Origin: Thermoplasmatota archaeon
GTDB taxonomy: Archaea > Thermoplasmatota > Thermoplasmata > UBA10834
Length of the DNA: 64,000 nucleotides
Assembly (NCBI GenBank): GCA_018818785.1
Contig: JAHIRF010000011.1
Coordinates: 22,987 to 86,986 of the forward strand
Direction: 5' to 3'
Below are positions 62,538 to 64,000 of the stretch, piece by piece. Below the pieces are notes generated by a model. The model saw only the letters and a program-made list of their open reading frames with translations, was not told where the DNA came from and searched no databases. A program made the position numbers and the translations under genes. The number at the start of each line of letters is the position of its first letter. The first letter of the stretch is position 1.

Positions 62538-62554
62538 GCCACATCCTCCAATAT

Positions 62555-62589
62555 CCGAATCACTCTCGATGGCTTAAGGGCTTCTGTCA
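62555..62589 (-). repeat. Promoter-region repeat, copy 1
   Basis: 35-nt segment matching 63814-63848 at 29 of 35 positions, same orientation. It lies directly upstream of the 37-residue membrane peptide gene and includes a TTAAG core. Confidence 0.6.
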
Positions 62590-62782
62590 TTCACCATGAT
62601 TTTTTCATTGATGAGTACTATTTTCTCGCGTCTTTGTAAGGCCCGGAAACCCGGCTCAAACACATTTCCACTTCCTCTAAAGTCTATAAAACTCGATACG
62701 CGGGCATCTTGCAAGAATCCCTTCGCTCTGTCATGTTGCCTCATGATGGTTGGATGAATTGAGTGAGGGGTAATGTTGGATG

Positions 62783-63811
62783 TCAAGAAAAGAACATGTA
62801 TTCCTTTGCTTCCAGTGATATTTTCAATTCGTCACGATGGGCAATCGCTGTGTCCTGTGCTGTCTTGGTAACATTCGCCGCAGCAAGGGCGTTCTTTAGG
62901 TCGTCATTGCCAATGTCAATATTTCCTGAATGAATATGCTTAAAAAGATATTCAATGAATTCTCTCGTGTCCTCGCCAATCAAGCCTTTTGAATGCGCCT
63001 CTCGGAAGTTGACATCGTCCTTGATGATGCCGGACAGCCACATATACATGCCAAGGAAACCGCCTTTCTTGGCGGCCTCTGGTGCATAGTGAGAGTCATA
63101 GGTTCGAAGAATTTTGCCCACATATGGTGCCACCAATCCTGAAAACTCGTTGAACGCTTGAATGAATGATGATGCAAGTTCATTGAGCTTGTCCATCCGT
63201 TTGACAAGGTTCTCATCGGCGTGTCTCATATCTTTTTGTCTTTCCATAGGTGTTGATTTGGATTTCTGCCATATGGGGCGAAGAGTGAAATCATAAATTT
63301 TTCCATCTGCAGTCAGACTAATGTTCCTAAGATCCTCATAGCCTATTCTTGCCATGCCGTCTTGGTTGAATTCCTTGAAATATTCGTTGGCCATTGTGCT
63401 GTATGCCACTACCTCTGACTTCTGAATACTTGCCTGCCTTGTGTATTTCGTCAGCTGATTTTCAATAATTTCGCTTAAGATAATTGAAGAAGCGAATAGA
63501 TATAGAAAGATTGACAGGGTTATCATGGCAATTTCTGTCACTTTAGGTTCATCATACAACGATTCGCCATTCATCCATGCTACAGCTATCAATACGCCGT
63601 TAGCTATCAGTATTGTAGGCATTGTCTTAATTATGCCTTTGTCAAGTTGAGACCAGACCTCCCACCAGGAAACATGAACGAGCTTGCGGCGATAATCTGT
63701 CTCAACTTCATCAAGCTTACTTGCTTTCACAGGAACTCCACAAATCGGGCAGTAGCTCGCCAATTCGGGAATCTCTCTTTTGCACCCTCTGCAAGATCCG
63801 ACCATTTCCAT
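62783..63811 (-). CDS. Zinc-ribbon protein with two membrane helices, uncharacterised
   Basis: A 342-residue protein. N-terminal zinc ribbon: CRGCKREIPELASYCPICG, two CxxC pairs. Two hydrophobic helices follow (about residues 65-80 and 92-115). The remaining 220 residues are soluble, helical and Lys/Asn-rich, with lower G+C than the neighbouring genes, which suggests recent arrival. The start is ATG 63811 or the GTG before it; a TTAAG element in the repeated promoter segment (63814-63848) lies about 25 nt upstream. No family recognised. Confidence 0.65.
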   Translation of the reverse strand: MEMVGSCRGCKREIPELASYCPICGVPVKASKLDEVETDYRRKLVHVSWWEVWSQLDKGIIKTMPTILIANGVLIAVAWMNGESLYDEPKVTEIAMITLSIFLYLFASSIILSEIIENQLTKYTRQASIQKSEVVAYSTMANEYFKEFNQDGMARIGYEDLRNISLTADGKIYDFTLRPIWQKSKSTPMERQKDMRHADENLVKRMDKLNELASSFIQAFNEFSGLVAPYVGKILRTYDSHYAPEAAKKGGFLGMYMWLSGIIKDDVNFREAHSKGLIGEDTREFIEYLFKHIHSGNIDIGNDDLKNALAAANVTKTAQDTAIAHRDELKISLEAKEYMFFS

Positions 63812-63813
63812 CA

Positions 63814-63848
63814 CCGAATCGCCCTCAATGACTTAATGGCTTCTCTCA
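63814..63848 (-). repeat. Promoter-region repeat, copy 2
   Basis: Second copy of the 35-nt segment, directly upstream of the 343-residue zinc-ribbon membrane protein. Two copies at equivalent positions before two minus-strand genes suggest shared regulation or a duplicated module. Confidence 0.6.
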
Positions 63849-64000
63849 GAGAAATAGGCGTGCGGCCGCCGGGCCGCGAACCCTGTGCGAGCCAGACATC
63901 CTTTTTCTGGTTTCAATCAAGCACCGCAGCATCTCGTTCTGATTCCCTATGTCTCCCACCAAGGGCCTTCAGTGGGAAGTACGCTACTATACCATGAATA

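Noticed and set aside
63870..63920. Possible tRNA T-arm (GGGTTCGCGGCCC on the minus strand)
   Set aside because: The loop lacks the conserved TTCRANY pattern and no acceptor stem can be formed.

Overview
This window is archaeal chromosome. Evidence: ribosomal proteins eS1 (partial), eL18, uL13 and uS9; RNA polymerase subunit N; release factor aRF1; PurP; D-aminoacyl-tRNA deacylase DtdA; a tRNA-Gln with a textbook bulge-helix-bulge intron; and TATA-like boxes about 25-30 nt upstream of many start codons. The mix of bacterial-type MutS/MutL, HdrBC, two MttB-family methyltransferases, large PKD-type surface proteins, a DUF835 protein and a Rab-like GTPase suggests Thermoplasmatota (a relative of Methanomassiliicoccales or of heterotrophic peptide-using lineages). 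That placement is inference. Genes are dense, often overlapping by 1-4 nt, on both strands. I see no CRISPR array, insertion sequence or rRNA.

Layout. 1-6.3 kb: start of eS1, then an oligopeptide ABC importer (two permeases and a very large PKD-stalked binding protein, no ATPase). 6.5-13.4 kb: M20 peptidase homologue with an altered metal site, two small proteins, HdrB-HdrC, and a TetR / ABC ATPase / ABC permease / HTH-regulator operon with a palindromic operator. 13.5-16.5 kb: Rab/Ras-like GTPase overlapping a V4R-DUF835 protein, zinc-ribbon proteins, a PrsW-like membrane protein. 16.5-23 kb: PAPS-reductase/ferredoxin fusion, M50 protease, FAD-linked oxidase, adenylate kinase, tRNA-Gln, RNase HI. 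23-36.4 kb: MutS-MutL, first MttB homologue, an unknown protein, GNAT, PurP, a giant surface protein, lipoate ligase. 36.4-45.8 kb: ArgS, aRF1, UMP kinase, DtdA, short MetE, MFS transporter, STAND/TPR regulator. 45.8-54.2 kb: calcium-repeat surface protein, PheS, TrmO, TrpS, surface protein, thioesterase, second MttB homologue. 54.2-58.9 kb: M29-like aminopeptidase followed by a compact ubiquitin-like conjugation cluster and a membrane-anchored protein. 58.9-62.2 kb: hexulose-phosphate isomerase, TIM-barrel nuclease homologue, then eL18-uL13-uS9-rpoN-tRNA-Pro. 62.2-64 kb: a segment that does not continue the usual ribosomal/RNA polymerase operon and holds a 37-residue membrane peptide, a zinc-ribbon membrane protein and a tRNA-like fragment.

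The most exciting content is 55.4-57.7 kb: four adjacent same-strand genes for a UBA3-like E1, a ubiquitin-like protein ending exactly in Gly-Gly, an E2 with HPN motif and catalytic Cys, and a JAMM/Rpn11-type isopeptidase with all metal ligands. This looks like a complete, minimal, eukaryote-like protein modifier pathway without a visible E3. The ubiquitin-like gene has no ATG/GTG/TTG in a position that preserves its first beta strand, so automated callers will probably truncate or miss it. A second eukaryote-reminiscent pair is the Rab-like GTPase overlapping a V4R-domain gene, V4R being the fold of TRAPP/Bet3 subunits that work on Rab GTPases in eukaryotes.

Metabolic theme: peptide uptake and degradation (binding protein and permeases, M20 and M29 peptidases), possible methylamine/betaine demethylation (MttB homologues), Hdr-type iron-sulfur redox chemistry, and heavy investment in tethered surface proteins.
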